The notes beneath the pieces are model-generated. The model had not been told where the DNA came from, did no database searches, and worked only from the letters and a program-made list of their open reading frames with translations. From the NCBI GenBank assembly GCA_020354125.1, contig CP070643.1, positions 3,162,555-3,204,392 of the forward strand: a stretch of 41,838 nucleotides of DNA. Direction: 5' to 3'. Shown piece by piece: positions 33,126-41,590 of this stretch. How positions within the stretch are numbered: the first letter of the stretch is position 1; each line of letters opens with the position of its first letter. Source of the DNA: Betaproteobacteria bacterium (GTDB taxonomy: Bacteria > Pseudomonadota > Gammaproteobacteria > Burkholderiales > Eutrophovitaceae). The position numbers were made by a program, and so were the translations under genes.

Positions 33126-33626
33126 TTAGCGCCGGTCGGCCTCGTTAAATACCTCATCCGCCCGCCAGATGCGGTAGCGAACTTGATAGCCGCTCGGCGC
33201 GTAAACAACAATCGGCAAGCGACTGTTGTAGCGCACCAGCAGCGGAGTGGCGGTCACGAACTGCTCGACCATCGGAGCGCCTTCCGGGGGTGCCATCAAG
33301 GTGCCAATGGTTTCGCCCTTGCCAACGACTTCGTAGTAGGTATATCCCCAGCCTTGCAGGACGCGTCGTTCAATGGTGTTGCCGAGGCGATACAGGTTGA
33401 CGCCGTCGGTGAGCATCTGCTTGCCGACGACGAGCTCGACCCTGAAGGCGTCCTCTTCGCCGCGCTCTTTGTGAGCGAGCTCGATTACGAAGCGATCCAT
33501 GCCTTCCGTGGCTGGAGGAAACGCCTCCAACTCGGAGTCTCCGGAGCCGAAGACGACAGTCGCCTGAAGCAGCGTGGCCACTGTCAGCCAGACTGCAAGA
33601 GATTTGCTCTTGTTGCGTACGTTCAT
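33126..33626 (-). CDS. eco: Ecotin-like periplasmic serine protease inhibitor
   Basis: Ecotin is a dimeric periplasmic inhibitor of trypsin-fold proteases. This 166-residue protein has a signal peptide (cleavage near VVFGSG) and clear ecotin signatures: FPPATEGMDRFVIEL, VNLYRLGNTIERRVLQGWGY, FVTATPLLVRYNSRLPIVVYAP and YRIWRADE. Both cysteines that form the disulfide in E. coli ecotin are replaced: the CNLHRLG position is VNLYRLG (Val76) and the MMACPDG loop is LMAPPEG (Pro113). The reactive-loop residues align as Leu110-Met111. It stands alone, 18 bases from the convergent cyclase remnant. Confidence 0.9.
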   Translation of the reverse strand: MNVRNKSKSLAVWLTVATLLQATVVFGSGDSELEAFPPATEGMDRFVIELAHKERGEEDAFRVELVVGKQMLTDGVNLYRLGNTIERRVLQGWGYTYYEVVGKGETIGTLMAPPEGAPMVEQFVTATPLLVRYNSRLPIVVYAPSGYQVRYRIWRADEVFNEADRR

Positions 33627-33712
33627 TCTTGTTGACCTCGTGATTACTTATGCGAGCCTGGAGTTAGTTGAGTGCCAAGATCACCATTTGTTCACTGTTT
33701 CTTCACTGTGGC

Positions 33713-34351
33713 CTACGCTGACCGCAATGCTTCAACCGCCGTCGTGAAACGCTTGGTATTGTCTGCAACCTCGCTTGCACTCATTCCGGCTTTGTACAAG
33801 GCGGATCCAAGGCCGAAGCCATTGGCGCCGGCCTGCCAGTACTCACGCATTTTGTCCGGGGTAATGCCGCCGACCGGAATGATGGCTGTCTCTGTTGGCA
33901 GTACTGCGCGGATTGCCTTGAGTACCTGTGGTGGTGACGCCTCCGCCGGAAACAGTTTGATGGCATCGGCACCTGCCTCGAGCATCCGGAATGCCTCGGT
34001 TGGCGTGGCAAAGCCGGGCAAAGCGAACATTCCATGCGATCGCGCCGCTTGAACGACTTGAGCATCCGCGTGCGGCATGACGATAACGCGCCCACCGGCC
34101 GCTTTCACTTCGGGCACCGAAGCGGGATCAAGAACGGTTCCGGCGCCAGTCAGAATCTGCTCGCCAAACCGCGTGGAAAGTTTCTCGATGCTCGACAGCG
34201 GCTCTGGGCTGTTCAGCGGGACCTCGATAATGCGGATTCCGGCGTCGACCAGAACTTGACCAATGTCGAGAACTTCTTCGGGCTTGACGCCGCGAAGAAT
34301 CGCAACCAGAGGCAGGGGTTGAAGCCATTCGGCGAAGGCACCGGCAGTCAC
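33713..34351 (-). CDS. dgoA: 2-dehydro-3-deoxy-6-phosphogalactonate aldolase
   Basis: A 212-residue class I aldolase of the KDPG/KDPGal family. It cleaves 2-dehydro-3-deoxy-6-phosphogalactonate to pyruvate and glyceraldehyde 3-phosphate. PLVAILRGV, IIEVPLNSPEPL, GAGTVLD, DAIKLFPAE (Schiff-base Lys) and PVGGITPDKM are visible; the NSPEPL stretch and the linked kinase favour galactonate over gluconate metabolism. The start is GTG 34351 with AAGGA seven bases upstream, 20 bases after dgoK. Confidence 0.92.
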   Translation of the reverse strand: MTAGAFAEWLQPLPLVAILRGVKPEEVLDIGQVLVDAGIRIIEVPLNSPEPLSSIEKLSTRFGEQILTGAGTVLDPASVPEVKAAGGRVIVMPHADAQVVQAARSHGMFALPGFATPTEAFRMLEAGADAIKLFPAEASPPQVLKAIRAVLPTETAIIPVGGITPDKMREYWQAGANGFGLGSALYKAGMSASEVADNTKRFTTAVEALRSA

Positions 34352-34371
34352 AGATTGTCCTTCAAGTATCG

Positions 34372-35265
34372 TTAGTCAAGATATTGCGCAAGAGCAAACA
34401 AGCCACGCGGGGCAGCACCGGACTCATGAATGACGCTGGTCTTGCTCATTGTCGACGCCGCAAGCTCGTAGAGCGCGGTCAGTGCCGCATCGCCAACCAG
34501 GTGAAACCGTTCGATTTCGTTGGCAGCGGCGCGTAACTCGTGACCGATGACAATGCCGGAAAGATACGATGCAGACTGCGCTTCGGCAATGTTGCCGGCG
34601 AGTACCTGGGAGCGTACGCCAAACAGGTGATGCAGTAGTCCGCCCGGGTCAGCAGCGCGTGACACGCCGGCAACGAACCCAGCTTCGTCGAACTCATCAG
34701 TGGGCATTGTCCTGCCCAGAATACTGTGCTGCTTCAACACGGCGAACACTTCCCCGGTCATGTGCGTGCGGAACGAGACAATGCGATCGTCCTGAACACG
34801 CGCCCATTTGCTATGCGTGCCGGGCAGACATACAACGTGTTCACCTTTGCCAAGGTCTTCCAGTATGCCCAGTATCTGCACCTCCTCGCCGCGCATCACA
34901 TCGGCTACGCCAGCCTGATCGAGGCAGCTCAGTCCCGGAGCAATCCATGCACGATGTTGCTGTTGATCACCGGACGTCCATTGCACGGCAGACAATGCAG
35001 AGGCGATCTCAGGTAATCCAGCGGGGCAGGGCACATAGGCAGCCTCGCTCCAGCCCTGACGGCTGCCAATCATGCCGCTCATGACGATGGGCGTCTCGCT
35101 TGCCAGCCATTCGCTCGCGGCGTGTTCGAGTGTCGCTGCAAAGGCAGCGTCTTTGACCGAGAGAATGCCATCTTCAGAGGATCGCACGTCGCTCACCGTG
35201 CCGTTAGCATCGAGACGGTATACGCGCAATGAAGAAGTGCCCCAGTCGATTGCCAGCATGTTCAC
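34372..35265 (-). CDS. dgoK: 2-dehydro-3-deoxygalactonokinase
   Basis: A 297-residue kinase that phosphorylates 2-dehydro-3-deoxygalactonate for the aldolase encoded next. IDWGTSSLRVYRLD near residue 6 is the phosphate-binding motif, and GMIGSRQGW, CLPGTHSKW and SFRTHMTGE are family signatures. The start is GTG 35265 or ATG 35259. Galactonate dehydratase, transporter and regulator genes are not in the window, so the source of the substrate is unknown. No gene is seen in the 246 bases upstream. Confidence 0.92.
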   Translation of the reverse strand: MNMLAIDWGTSSLRVYRLDANGTVSDVRSSEDGILSVKDAAFAATLEHAASEWLASETPIVMSGMIGSRQGWSEAAYVPCPAGLPEIASALSAVQWTSGDQQQHRAWIAPGLSCLDQAGVADVMRGEEVQILGILEDLGKGEHVVCLPGTHSKWARVQDDRIVSFRTHMTGEVFAVLKQHSILGRTMPTDEFDEAGFVAGVSRAADPGGLLHHLFGVRSQVLAGNIAEAQSASYLSGIVIGHELRAAANEIERFHLVGDAALTALYELAASTMSKTSVIHESGAAPRGLFALAQYLD

Positions 35266-35511
35266 TACCGATTAGAAGTCGACCTGCATGCTAACAGCAT
35301 GACGAGTGCAATGATGCATTGATTAAAGACGAACGCGCCGATGCTTGCTCGCCAAAGTCCGACAGCAAATCCTGATATTGCGAGAGCTTTGAGGCAGTCG
35401 TGTCAAAGGAAATGATTTAGTGGGCATAGCCAGGGCGCCCCGATTGAGGGCGCAGGAGTTGAACGGTCAGACGGCTTCCGCGCCCCGGATCGGAGCGCGA
35501 AAGACCTGAGC

Positions 35512-36528
35512 TCACAGTCCGTCAGGCCAGCGCAGCGGTTTAGTGGTGAACGGAGCACGCGGCTCGGGGCGCCTCGTCAGACCGTTCTGGGTCAACCGCC
35601 AGAGGAACTGATCGAAGCGGTCGCCGCCGAAGAAGGGCTCGCCGTTGACGACCATCAGCGGCACGCCACCGTGGCCTGTTTCAGCCATGCCTGCGGCGTT
35701 GTCGATCCAGATCTGGTCGACTTTCTCGGGGTTCTCCCGGATGTAGGCGATCGCCTCGTCGTGGTCGAGACCGTCGACGCGGTTCATGTACTCCCTTACG
35801 TAGTTCGGCCAGTGACCCCTGGCCGGATCTTCAGCGGCTTCCGGGTTGGTCGGATGGACCACGCCGCTCCAGATCAAGTAGGAGACCTGGTTGATGAAAT
35901 CCAGTGCTTTACCCTTCAATGAGGCATAGCAGGCCAGGCGCGTGATCCAAAAGATGTAGGGCTGTTTTTCGGGCGGATGGGTGAACAGCCAGTTATCCGG
36001 ACCCGGAACCTTGTCGCCTGGATTCCAGACCTGCCAGATCGGGTCGGGCACCGGGAAACTAAATGGAACACCCAGGTACTTCCCTTGACGCTCCGTATCC
36101 CAGACCGAATCCGGGACCTTGTAGGCCAGGCCGAACAGGCCACCAGCCTTGCCGCTGCCGCCCTTGGTCGAGCGCACGGCCACCGGTAGGACGGGCCGAA
36201 TGTTGATGTCGACGTTGTAGTTGGAGTTCAGCCACACGAGGCGGTTCAACGCCAGGTAACTGTAGGGGCTGCGCATCGACCAGAACACGTCCGCCTTGAG
36301 CGGGTCGCTTTCAGTCACGATCTGCGTGCGGGGCGTCGGCACGCCGACCTCCCTGGGCGGGTAGACGTTGTCCTTGAAGTGAGTCCACAGGAATGCGTTT
36401 TGATTCATTCCCGGATCATCGGTCGTCGGCATCGATGGCAGTTCGGGAACCGCGGGATCGTGCGGCCAGGTGGTATCCATGGACGCGTTGAGTTCTTCAT
36501 ACAGTTCGGGGGTAAGTTGCTTTTTCAA
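35512..36528 (-). CDS. DsbA/HCCA-isomerase-like (kappa GST fold) protein
   Basis: A protein of about 338 residues with a DsbA-like thioredoxin fold. DVFWSMRSPYSYLALNRL in the first half is the HCCA-isomerase motif (SPYSYLA), and HGGVPLMVVNGEPFFGGDRFDQFLW near the C-terminus matches the cis-Pro and closing regions. Such proteins include glutathione-dependent 2-hydroxychromene-2-carboxylate isomerases. The length exceeds the usual ~200 residues through an N-terminal extension and an insert. Start TTG 36528 is preferred because GAGGAG lies about eight bases upstream; TTG 36624 would add 32 residues. It lies near the PQQ dehydrogenase and a hydrolase, which suggests catabolism of aromatic compounds. 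Confidence 0.75.
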   Translation of the reverse strand: MKKQLTPELYEELNASMDTTWPHDPAVPELPSMPTTDDPGMNQNAFLWTHFKDNVYPPREVGVPTPRTQIVTESDPLKADVFWSMRSPYSYLALNRLVWLNSNYNVDINIRPVLPVAVRSTKGGSGKAGGLFGLAYKVPDSVWDTERQGKYLGVPFSFPVPDPIWQVWNPGDKVPGPDNWLFTHPPEKQPYIFWITRLACYASLKGKALDFINQVSYLIWSGVVHPTNPEAAEDPARGHWPNYVREYMNRVDGLDHDEAIAYIRENPEKVDQIWIDNAAGMAETGHGGVPLMVVNGEPFFGGDRFDQFLWRLTQNGLTRRPEPRAPFTTKPLRWPDGL

Positions 36529-36913
36529 AGTCTCTTCTCCTCTCAGAACGAGCGTCAGTTCAATGATATTCCCCAAGTAGAACTCTCGCCATTGCGTGTT
36601 GTCTTTGCGCGTTGCGTCGATCAATCACCATGAACATCCGCAGTGGTGAATTCTAAGCTGACTTTGTGACAAATGATCTTTTGCGGCCGATAGCCCACAT
36701 ACACCTCGTGTCTTCGAGCTCAAGACGCACCACACAACACTGAATTGTATTTGCACAAGGAACTTGTCGCGCGCGTTGCATGCGCGAGCCTCGTGCCAGA
36801 ACCGTTCGGCAGCCTGGGTTGCTGTTACGCCTGGGTCTGGTTGGTCGCGCAGCACTGACATGCCCGCACACCTTAAGCGCGGCTTGAGGCTGATTTTGCC
36901 GCGCCGACGGCGA

Positions 36914-37759
36914 CTATTCGTCGGCGAGCAGGAAGTCGTCTATCGGCTCGATCTGATCCTGGCTCATTAACATCGGAGCGTGCCCGATACCCGGGAATTC
37001 AACCAACTGAGCTTTGGGTCCGCGCCGGGTCATTTCCTCTGCCGTCTCGGCGAGCAACAGGTCGGACTCGCCGCCGCGAATCAGCATCGTCGGGCAGGTG
37101 ATTTTTTCCCACACATCCCATAGGTCGACGTCTTCGGCCGGCTCGGAAAACGCGTGCGCGATGGACGGATCGTAGATCAGCCTCACGTTTCCATCTTCGT
37201 CGTGCATAACCGAGTGCTCCGTCAGATGCCGCCACTGCTCGTCAGTGAGTGGACCGAATCCGGCCGAGACGAAACGCAAATACGTTTCCGCTTCATCGAT
37301 CGAGATAAACGAGATGTCCTTTCCGACATGGTCGCCGATTCGCTCCAGCGCGCCTTTCGGTATGAACGGGCCGACGTCGTTGACCACCATACGGCGAATC
37401 GGACTGCCGGGCTGGGCGGCCATCAACATGCCAATGATGCCGCCCATCGAAGTGCCGATCCAGTCGATCGAGTGCGCGCCGCTGCGCGCGATCAGCGCGC
37501 CCATATCGGCGCAGTACTGGGGGTAGGCGTATTCCTGACCCTCGGCAAGCCAACTGCTTTTGCCGCGGCCGACGACGTCGGGGCAAAGCACCCGAAAGCG
37601 ACCCGACAAGGATTTCGCCAGCGCGTCGAAATCCCGCCCGTTCCGCGTCAGGCCGTGCACGCACAGCACGACGCGATCATTGTCGTGGTCGCCCCATTCG
37701 TAATAGTGAATCCGGTGAAATCCGGACGGGCCGAGCCCAAAAAAACTCTGTTCTCTCAT
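36914..37759 (-). CDS. Alpha/beta hydrolase
   Basis: A 281-residue alpha/beta-hydrolase. HGLTRNGRDFD is the oxyanion-hole motif, GTSMGGIIG holds the nucleophile Ser, RGGESDLL the acid region and GIGHAPMLM the catalytic His. No lid or secretion signal is visible; the substrate is unknown. The start MREQSFFGLGP at 37759 is preferred over 37798 because the upstream ATG lies in the loop of a 10-bp hairpin. It is transcribed in the same direction as the PQQ dehydrogenase, 82 bases downstream of it. A CGCCGACG/CGTCGGCG hairpin (36902-36926) covers the stop and may end the transcript. Confidence 0.85.
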   Translation of the reverse strand: MREQSFFGLGPSGFHRIHYYEWGDHDNDRVVLCVHGLTRNGRDFDALAKSLSGRFRVLCPDVVGRGKSSWLAEGQEYAYPQYCADMGALIARSGAHSIDWIGTSMGGIIGMLMAAQPGSPIRRMVVNDVGPFIPKGALERIGDHVGKDISFISIDEAETYLRFVSAGFGPLTDEQWRHLTEHSVMHDEDGNVRLIYDPSIAHAFSEPAEDVDLWDVWEKITCPTMLIRGGESDLLLAETAEEMTRRGPKAQLVEFPGIGHAPMLMSQDQIEPIDDFLLADE

Positions 37760-37786
37760 AATCCGTTTTCTGCGACCTGCGCCAGG

Positions 37787-37812
37787 CAGCCATTGCATTC
37801 TCGCAATGGCTG
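37787..37812 (-). promoter_or_regulatory. 10-bp hairpin between PQQ dehydrogenase and hydrolase
   Basis: CAGCCATTGC and GCAATGGCTG are perfectly complementary with a 6-nt loop. There is no T-tract, so it may be an mRNA-processing or attenuating hairpin inside an operon rather than a terminator. Confidence 0.5.
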
Positions 37813-37841
37813 TGCCACACAGTACGTTCTCGGCACGCGCG

Positions 37842-39569
37842 TCACGGCAAACTGAACACGATCACACTGTTGCCGCGCTTGTAATTGAGTTGCGTGTTTC
37901 CTCCGGCAGCAACCGCAATGTACTGCTTGCCGTCAACCACGTAGGAGACCGGTGGCGCGTTGACCCCGGCGCCCGCCTGGAACGACCAGAGCTTTTTGCC
38001 TTTGCGCGCATCGTAGGCGTTGAAGTAACCATTACCCTCACCGGTGAACACCAGGTCGCCGCCCGTTGCCAGTACGCCGCCCATCAACGGTTGCTCGGTG
38101 TCGGCCTGCCAGACGACTTCGCCGCTGTCTAGGTTGACTGCTGCCAGACGTCCCCACTGCTTCTCGCCGGGAATGACCTTGAACGCACCGCCCAGCCACA
38201 GCTTGTCGCCGCCGGGATATTCGGCTGGCTCGACATGGTAGGTCATCGGCTGATGCAGGTTGGCGGCGTACGCCAGCTTGAGTTTTTCGTTGACCGCCAT
38301 TGGATTCCATTCGACTCCGCCGTTGGCGCCGGGCAGCATGCGGCTGCCCTCTTCAGTCGGCAGCACCCACATGCTCTCCTGCGGGATCATCGCCTCGGAA
38401 AAGCGAATCAGTTCACCGGTCTCGCGGTCGTGGACGTAGATGTGACCGGTCTTGCCACCATGAATGGCGACTTTGCGTTTCTTGCCGTCCTTGCCTTTGG
38501 CAGTAGTCAGAATGACCGGGCTCACGGCATCGAGGTCCCAGACATCATGCGGGATGTACTGGAAATGCCACTTGTAGGCGCCGGTGTTCAGATCAATCGC
38601 TACCATCGAGTTGGTGTAAAGATTGTCGCCGGGGCGAATATAGCCATACAGGTCAGGCGAAGGATTGCCAACCACAAAGAACACCGTGTCGGTCTCTCGA
38701 TCGACTGCCGGCGTCATCCATACGCCGCCGCCAAGTGTTTTGTAGAAGTCGCCACCTTTCTCGGCCAGCACGCGTTTCTCTTCTTCGATGTCGCGGCGCA
38801 GGTCGCGTCCGGTCGCATCGTGCGTGGCCCATACACCCTCATGGCCTGTTTCCGGAATGGTGTAGAAGGTCCAGAGTTCTTTTCCGGATTCTGCGTCGAA
38901 TGCCTTGACGAATCCGCGCACGCCATACTCGCCGCCGTTGGTGCCAATGATCACTTTGCCATCGACTGCAACAGGGGCCATGGTTTCCGAATAACCCTTC
39001 TCGGGATCTTCAATCTGGGTTTCCCACAGTTTGGCACCGGTTCTGGCATCCAGTGCGACCAGCTTGGCATCGAGTGTGCCCATGAACAGTTTGCCATCTA
39101 GTGCCGCAACACCGCGGTTGTTCGGGCCGCAGCAATAGACCGTGATCAGCCCCATGTCGTGTTCGTAGTGCCAGAATTCCTCGCCGGTTTTTGCGTCGAT
39201 GGCGTAAACGTGGTTGTAAGAAGTGGTGAGAAACATCACACCGTCGACAACCAATGGCGCGGTCTCCATTGACTCCAATACGCCGGTCTGAAAGATGAAC
39301 GCGGGGCGCAGCTTGCGCACGTTCCCTTTGTTGATCTGCCGGCCAGGAAAATAGCGTGTTTGTGAGTAGCCACCGTTGACCTGCAGCCAATTGGTCTTCT
39401 CTTTGTCAGCCCCGTCCAGACGTTTTTGCGTGACCGGGCTCAGTTTGTCAGACATGGGTTTGGTCAAAGTCGTGGTGCTGCCGGTGACTTCTTGCCCTGA
39501 CGCCAGATCCACGCCGCACGCAAATACGAGGGCCACGGCGAATCGCACGGCTTTGCTGGTCAAGTTCAT
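37842..39569 (-). CDS. Periplasmic PQQ-dependent alcohol dehydrogenase
   Basis: A 575-residue quinoprotein of the methanol/ethanol dehydrogenase family. A signal peptide ends near SGQE. Eight-bladed-propeller motifs recur ([43 protein letters not shown]). VYCCGP (Cys146-Cys147) is the vicinal disulfide that holds PQQ. GGEYG (Glu214), GNPSPD (Asn302) and WDLD (Asp345, Asp347) are the metal and catalytic positions. The extra Asp two residues after the catalytic Asp marks lanthanide-dependent enzymes (XoxF, PedH); calcium enzymes have a smaller residue there. No cytochrome or PQQ-synthesis gene is adjacent. GGAGGA lies eight bases before the ATG. Confidence 0.92.
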   Translation of the reverse strand: MNLTSKAVRFAVALVFACGVDLASGQEVTGSTTTLTKPMSDKLSPVTQKRLDGADKEKTNWLQVNGGYSQTRYFPGRQINKGNVRKLRPAFIFQTGVLESMETAPLVVDGVMFLTTSYNHVYAIDAKTGEEFWHYEHDMGLITVYCCGPNNRGVAALDGKLFMGTLDAKLVALDARTGAKLWETQIEDPEKGYSETMAPVAVDGKVIIGTNGGEYGVRGFVKAFDAESGKELWTFYTIPETGHEGVWATHDATGRDLRRDIEEEKRVLAEKGGDFYKTLGGGVWMTPAVDRETDTVFFVVGNPSPDLYGYIRPGDNLYTNSMVAIDLNTGAYKWHFQYIPHDVWDLDAVSPVILTTAKGKDGKKRKVAIHGGKTGHIYVHDRETGELIRFSEAMIPQESMWVLPTEEGSRMLPGANGGVEWNPMAVNEKLKLAYAANLHQPMTYHVEPAEYPGGDKLWLGGAFKVIPGEKQWGRLAAVNLDSGEVVWQADTEQPLMGGVLATGGDLVFTGEGNGYFNAYDARKGKKLWSFQAGAGVNAPPVSYVVDGKQYIAVAAGGNTQLNYKRGNSVIVFSLP

Positions 39570-39575
39570 AGACCG

Positions 39576-39590
39576 AATCCTCCGAGGATT
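39576..39590 (-). promoter_or_regulatory. Palindromic ribosome site of the PQQ dehydrogenase
   Basis: Read on the minus strand, AATCCTC, a single G and GAGGATT form a palindrome that contains the GGAGGA ribosome-binding site. Pairing would bury part of that site, which could tune translation; this is inference. Further upstream a perfect minus-strand TATAAT lies at 39733-39738, without a matching -35 box. Confidence 0.4.
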
Positions 39591-39780
39591 TTGTTGATTG
39601 ATGGTCGTCGTTACGTTCAGCGCCGGCAGACTGTTCAGTCAGCCGCATCAGCGGCAAGCTCGATGCGAATCAAGCGCTGGAAACCGCGGACTATAGTGGA
39701 CAACCTAAGACCGGGCAAGATGTAACAGACTCATTATAAGGAGGAAATTAAAGAAGGGGAGGTAGGCTGCACGGAGCCTT

Positions 39781-40680
39781 TCAAGTGTGCTGTGACAGAA
39801 CCCAAACGACGGCGCCCAGTGCGCCGAACAGCATGGCGAGATGGAACCAGGCCCACAGTTGGTAGCGCCGCGCCAGTCGCAACGGGTCGAGATCGGAAAT
39901 CAGAAACAGACGCCCGTCACGCGGCTTGTGCATGACGTTGGTACCCGATTGCATGCGGATATTCTTGTGTTCCTTGTTGATGTCGCGGCGCGCCTGTTGC
40001 CGCGCCAGCATCCATTCCTGCTCGTTGATGTTGCCGTCGCCGTCGAGATCGAAGCGCTTGTGTAGCTCTTCCTTGTCTTGTTTCCACTCAGCGAGCAGGT
40101 CGGACACATCCTGCCTGAAATCGAGATTACTGTTTGCGCCTCCGACGGTGGAGAACTGGCCGAGCGCATAGATTCTTGCTTGAGGCAGCAGTAACCATTC
40201 GGTATAGCGGTAGTTGCCCTGGATCCAGCGCTCCTTGCGCTTGGCGATGACTTCGGCGTGTTCCGGATCGACCATGCAGCGACCGGATCCATCATCGAGC
40301 ATGAAGCTCTCCTCGCTTTGGCCGCTGTTCACTTGCCGCCACTTGTCGTTTCCGCTTCTCTGCTCGATGATGAATTTGAACCAGAGGCACGGAAGTGCAG
40401 TGCAACGCGACAGAATCGGTCCGCCTGGATGGTGGTGGCCACGTCCGACCAGTTCGACATAGCCCTGTGCTGCTGACGCAATGTTGGACGTAGGCGTATC
40501 GGTGATACCTCTTGCGCGCCGATAACTCATCGTCCATGCCGCCCCTGCAAGAACGAGAATGCTGGTGAGCGACGCGATCCATGCGTCGCGTGTTTGCATC
40601 TCGATGCCGATGACGATTAACACCAGATAGCCGCCCACAGTCAGCGGTTCGATGATACGCAGACGCAAAGAGTCGAGCAT
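39781..40680 (-). CDS. GIDE-domain membrane protein with EF-hand
   Basis: A 299-residue protein with two N-terminal membrane segments (about 12-27 and 35-51) and one at the C-terminus (about 275-296), the layout of prokaryotic GIDE-domain proteins related to mitochondrial MUL1. The middle carries VELVGRGHH, CTALPCLWFKFIIEQR and GSGRCMVDPEHAEV, typical of the domain, but no RING finger. An insert holds a canonical EF-hand loop at residues 211-222 (DLDGDGNINEQE, with Asp/Asn/Glu at ligand positions 1, 3, 5, 7 and 12). It lies 83 bases downstream of lemA. Calcium sensing is inferred. Confidence 0.8.
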   Translation of the reverse strand: MLDSLRLRIIEPLTVGGYLVLIVIGIEMQTRDAWIASLTSILVLAGAAWTMSYRRARGITDTPTSNIASAAQGYVELVGRGHHHPGGPILSRCTALPCLWFKFIIEQRSGNDKWRQVNSGQSEESFMLDDGSGRCMVDPEHAEVIAKRKERWIQGNYRYTEWLLLPQARIYALGQFSTVGGANSNLDFRQDVSDLLAEWKQDKEELHKRFDLDGDGNINEQEWMLARQQARRDINKEHKNIRMQSGTNVMHKPRDGRLFLISDLDPLRLARRYQLWAWFHLAMLFGALGAVVWVLSQHT

Positions 40681-40763
40681 CGGAAGTCAGGCCAGAACAG
40701 AGAGCAGTTGCAGACAGTCCGGCGCTGGGCGATATGCGCAGGTCACTGCCGGACTGGAGTCAC

Positions 40764-41336
40764 TCAGGCAAACAGCTCTCTCATGTTTACATCAGCCAGC
40801 TGTTCTTTTTCGAACTCGAGCAGGTCAAACGGCTTGAAGTTGAACATGCGGGCGACGATCAGATCGGGAAACTGCTCGATGCGCACATTGTTGATATTAA
40901 CGCTCTCGTTGTAGAACTCGCGCCGGTCAGCAATACCGTTTTCCAGACCGGTAATGCGTGCCAGCAGGTGCTGGAATGTTTCGACCGCTTTCAACTCGGG
41001 ATAGGCTTCGATGGTCGCGAAAATATTCCCCAGTCCGCCACGCAGAATCGTTTCTGCCGCGCCGAGCGCCGGAATATCCTGCTTGATTCTGGCGTCCTGC
41101 ACCCGCGAGCGTGCCTCGGTGACTTTCTGCAGAGTCTCCTGTTCGAACTGCTTGTATTGCTTGCACGTCTCGACGAGCTTGGGCAGCTCGTCATGGCGTT
41201 GCTTGAGAAGCACGTCGATGTTCGACCAGGCCTTCGAGACGTTGTGCTTTATCGAAACCAGGTTGTTGTAGATCATGATGGTCCAGACCACGGCGACGCC
41301 GATGATCACCAGAATCACGATATTGCTGATATCCAT
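40764..41336 (-). CDS. lemA: LemA family protein
   Basis: A 190-residue protein with one N-terminal membrane helix (about 4-24), then YNNLVSIKHNVSKAWSNIDVLLKQRHDELPKL in outline, the conserved LemA opening, and a long helical domain ending VARMFNFKPFDLLEFE. LemA proteins are membrane-anchored helical bundles of uncertain role, often next to GIDE-domain, TPM or HtpX genes. Start 41336 has AGGAG eight bases upstream. It is the first gene of a probable two-gene unit with the GIDE-domain protein. Confidence 0.92.
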   Translation of the reverse strand: MDISNIVILVIIGVAVVWTIMIYNNLVSIKHNVSKAWSNIDVLLKQRHDELPKLVETCKQYKQFEQETLQKVTEARSRVQDARIKQDIPALGAAETILRGGLGNIFATIEAYPELKAVETFQHLLARITGLENGIADRREFYNESVNINNVRIEQFPDLIVARMFNFKPFDLLEFEKEQLADVNMRELFA

Positions 41337-41590
41337 TTCATCTCCTGAACCTGTTTTGGTCGTGAGTGACTTGCCGGCCGCCCAGCGGGCCGAGTCCGAA
41401 ACCGAGCCGGGCACGGCCGTTTCGCGGCATCTGCTGGCGTATTCCGATCAGTCGTGGATGGCCCGTCGAGTCGGCTGAATCGACGTCCTTAGGCCCCGTC
41501 CAGCGGCCCCTATAATCTGCCTTGGGGCTATCGCCTCCAGCCTGTGCGAACATTACGAAAAACATGCACGAATCCTGCCAAGAGGGGGAG

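Noticed and set aside
36625..36861. 78-codon open frame upstream of the DsbA-like gene
   Set aside because: It has no recognisable features and no ribosome site; the 289-base gap to the hydrolase shows no supported gene.
38235..39101. 288-codon open frame antisense to the PQQ dehydrogenase
   Set aside because: It is a shadow of a well-supported gene on the other strand, with no recognised domain or ribosome site.
39737..39760. AAGGAGGAAATT-like ribosome site on the plus strand
   Set aside because: No start codon or coding frame follows on the plus strand; on the minus strand the same bases lie just upstream of a TATAAT ahead of the PQQ dehydrogenase.
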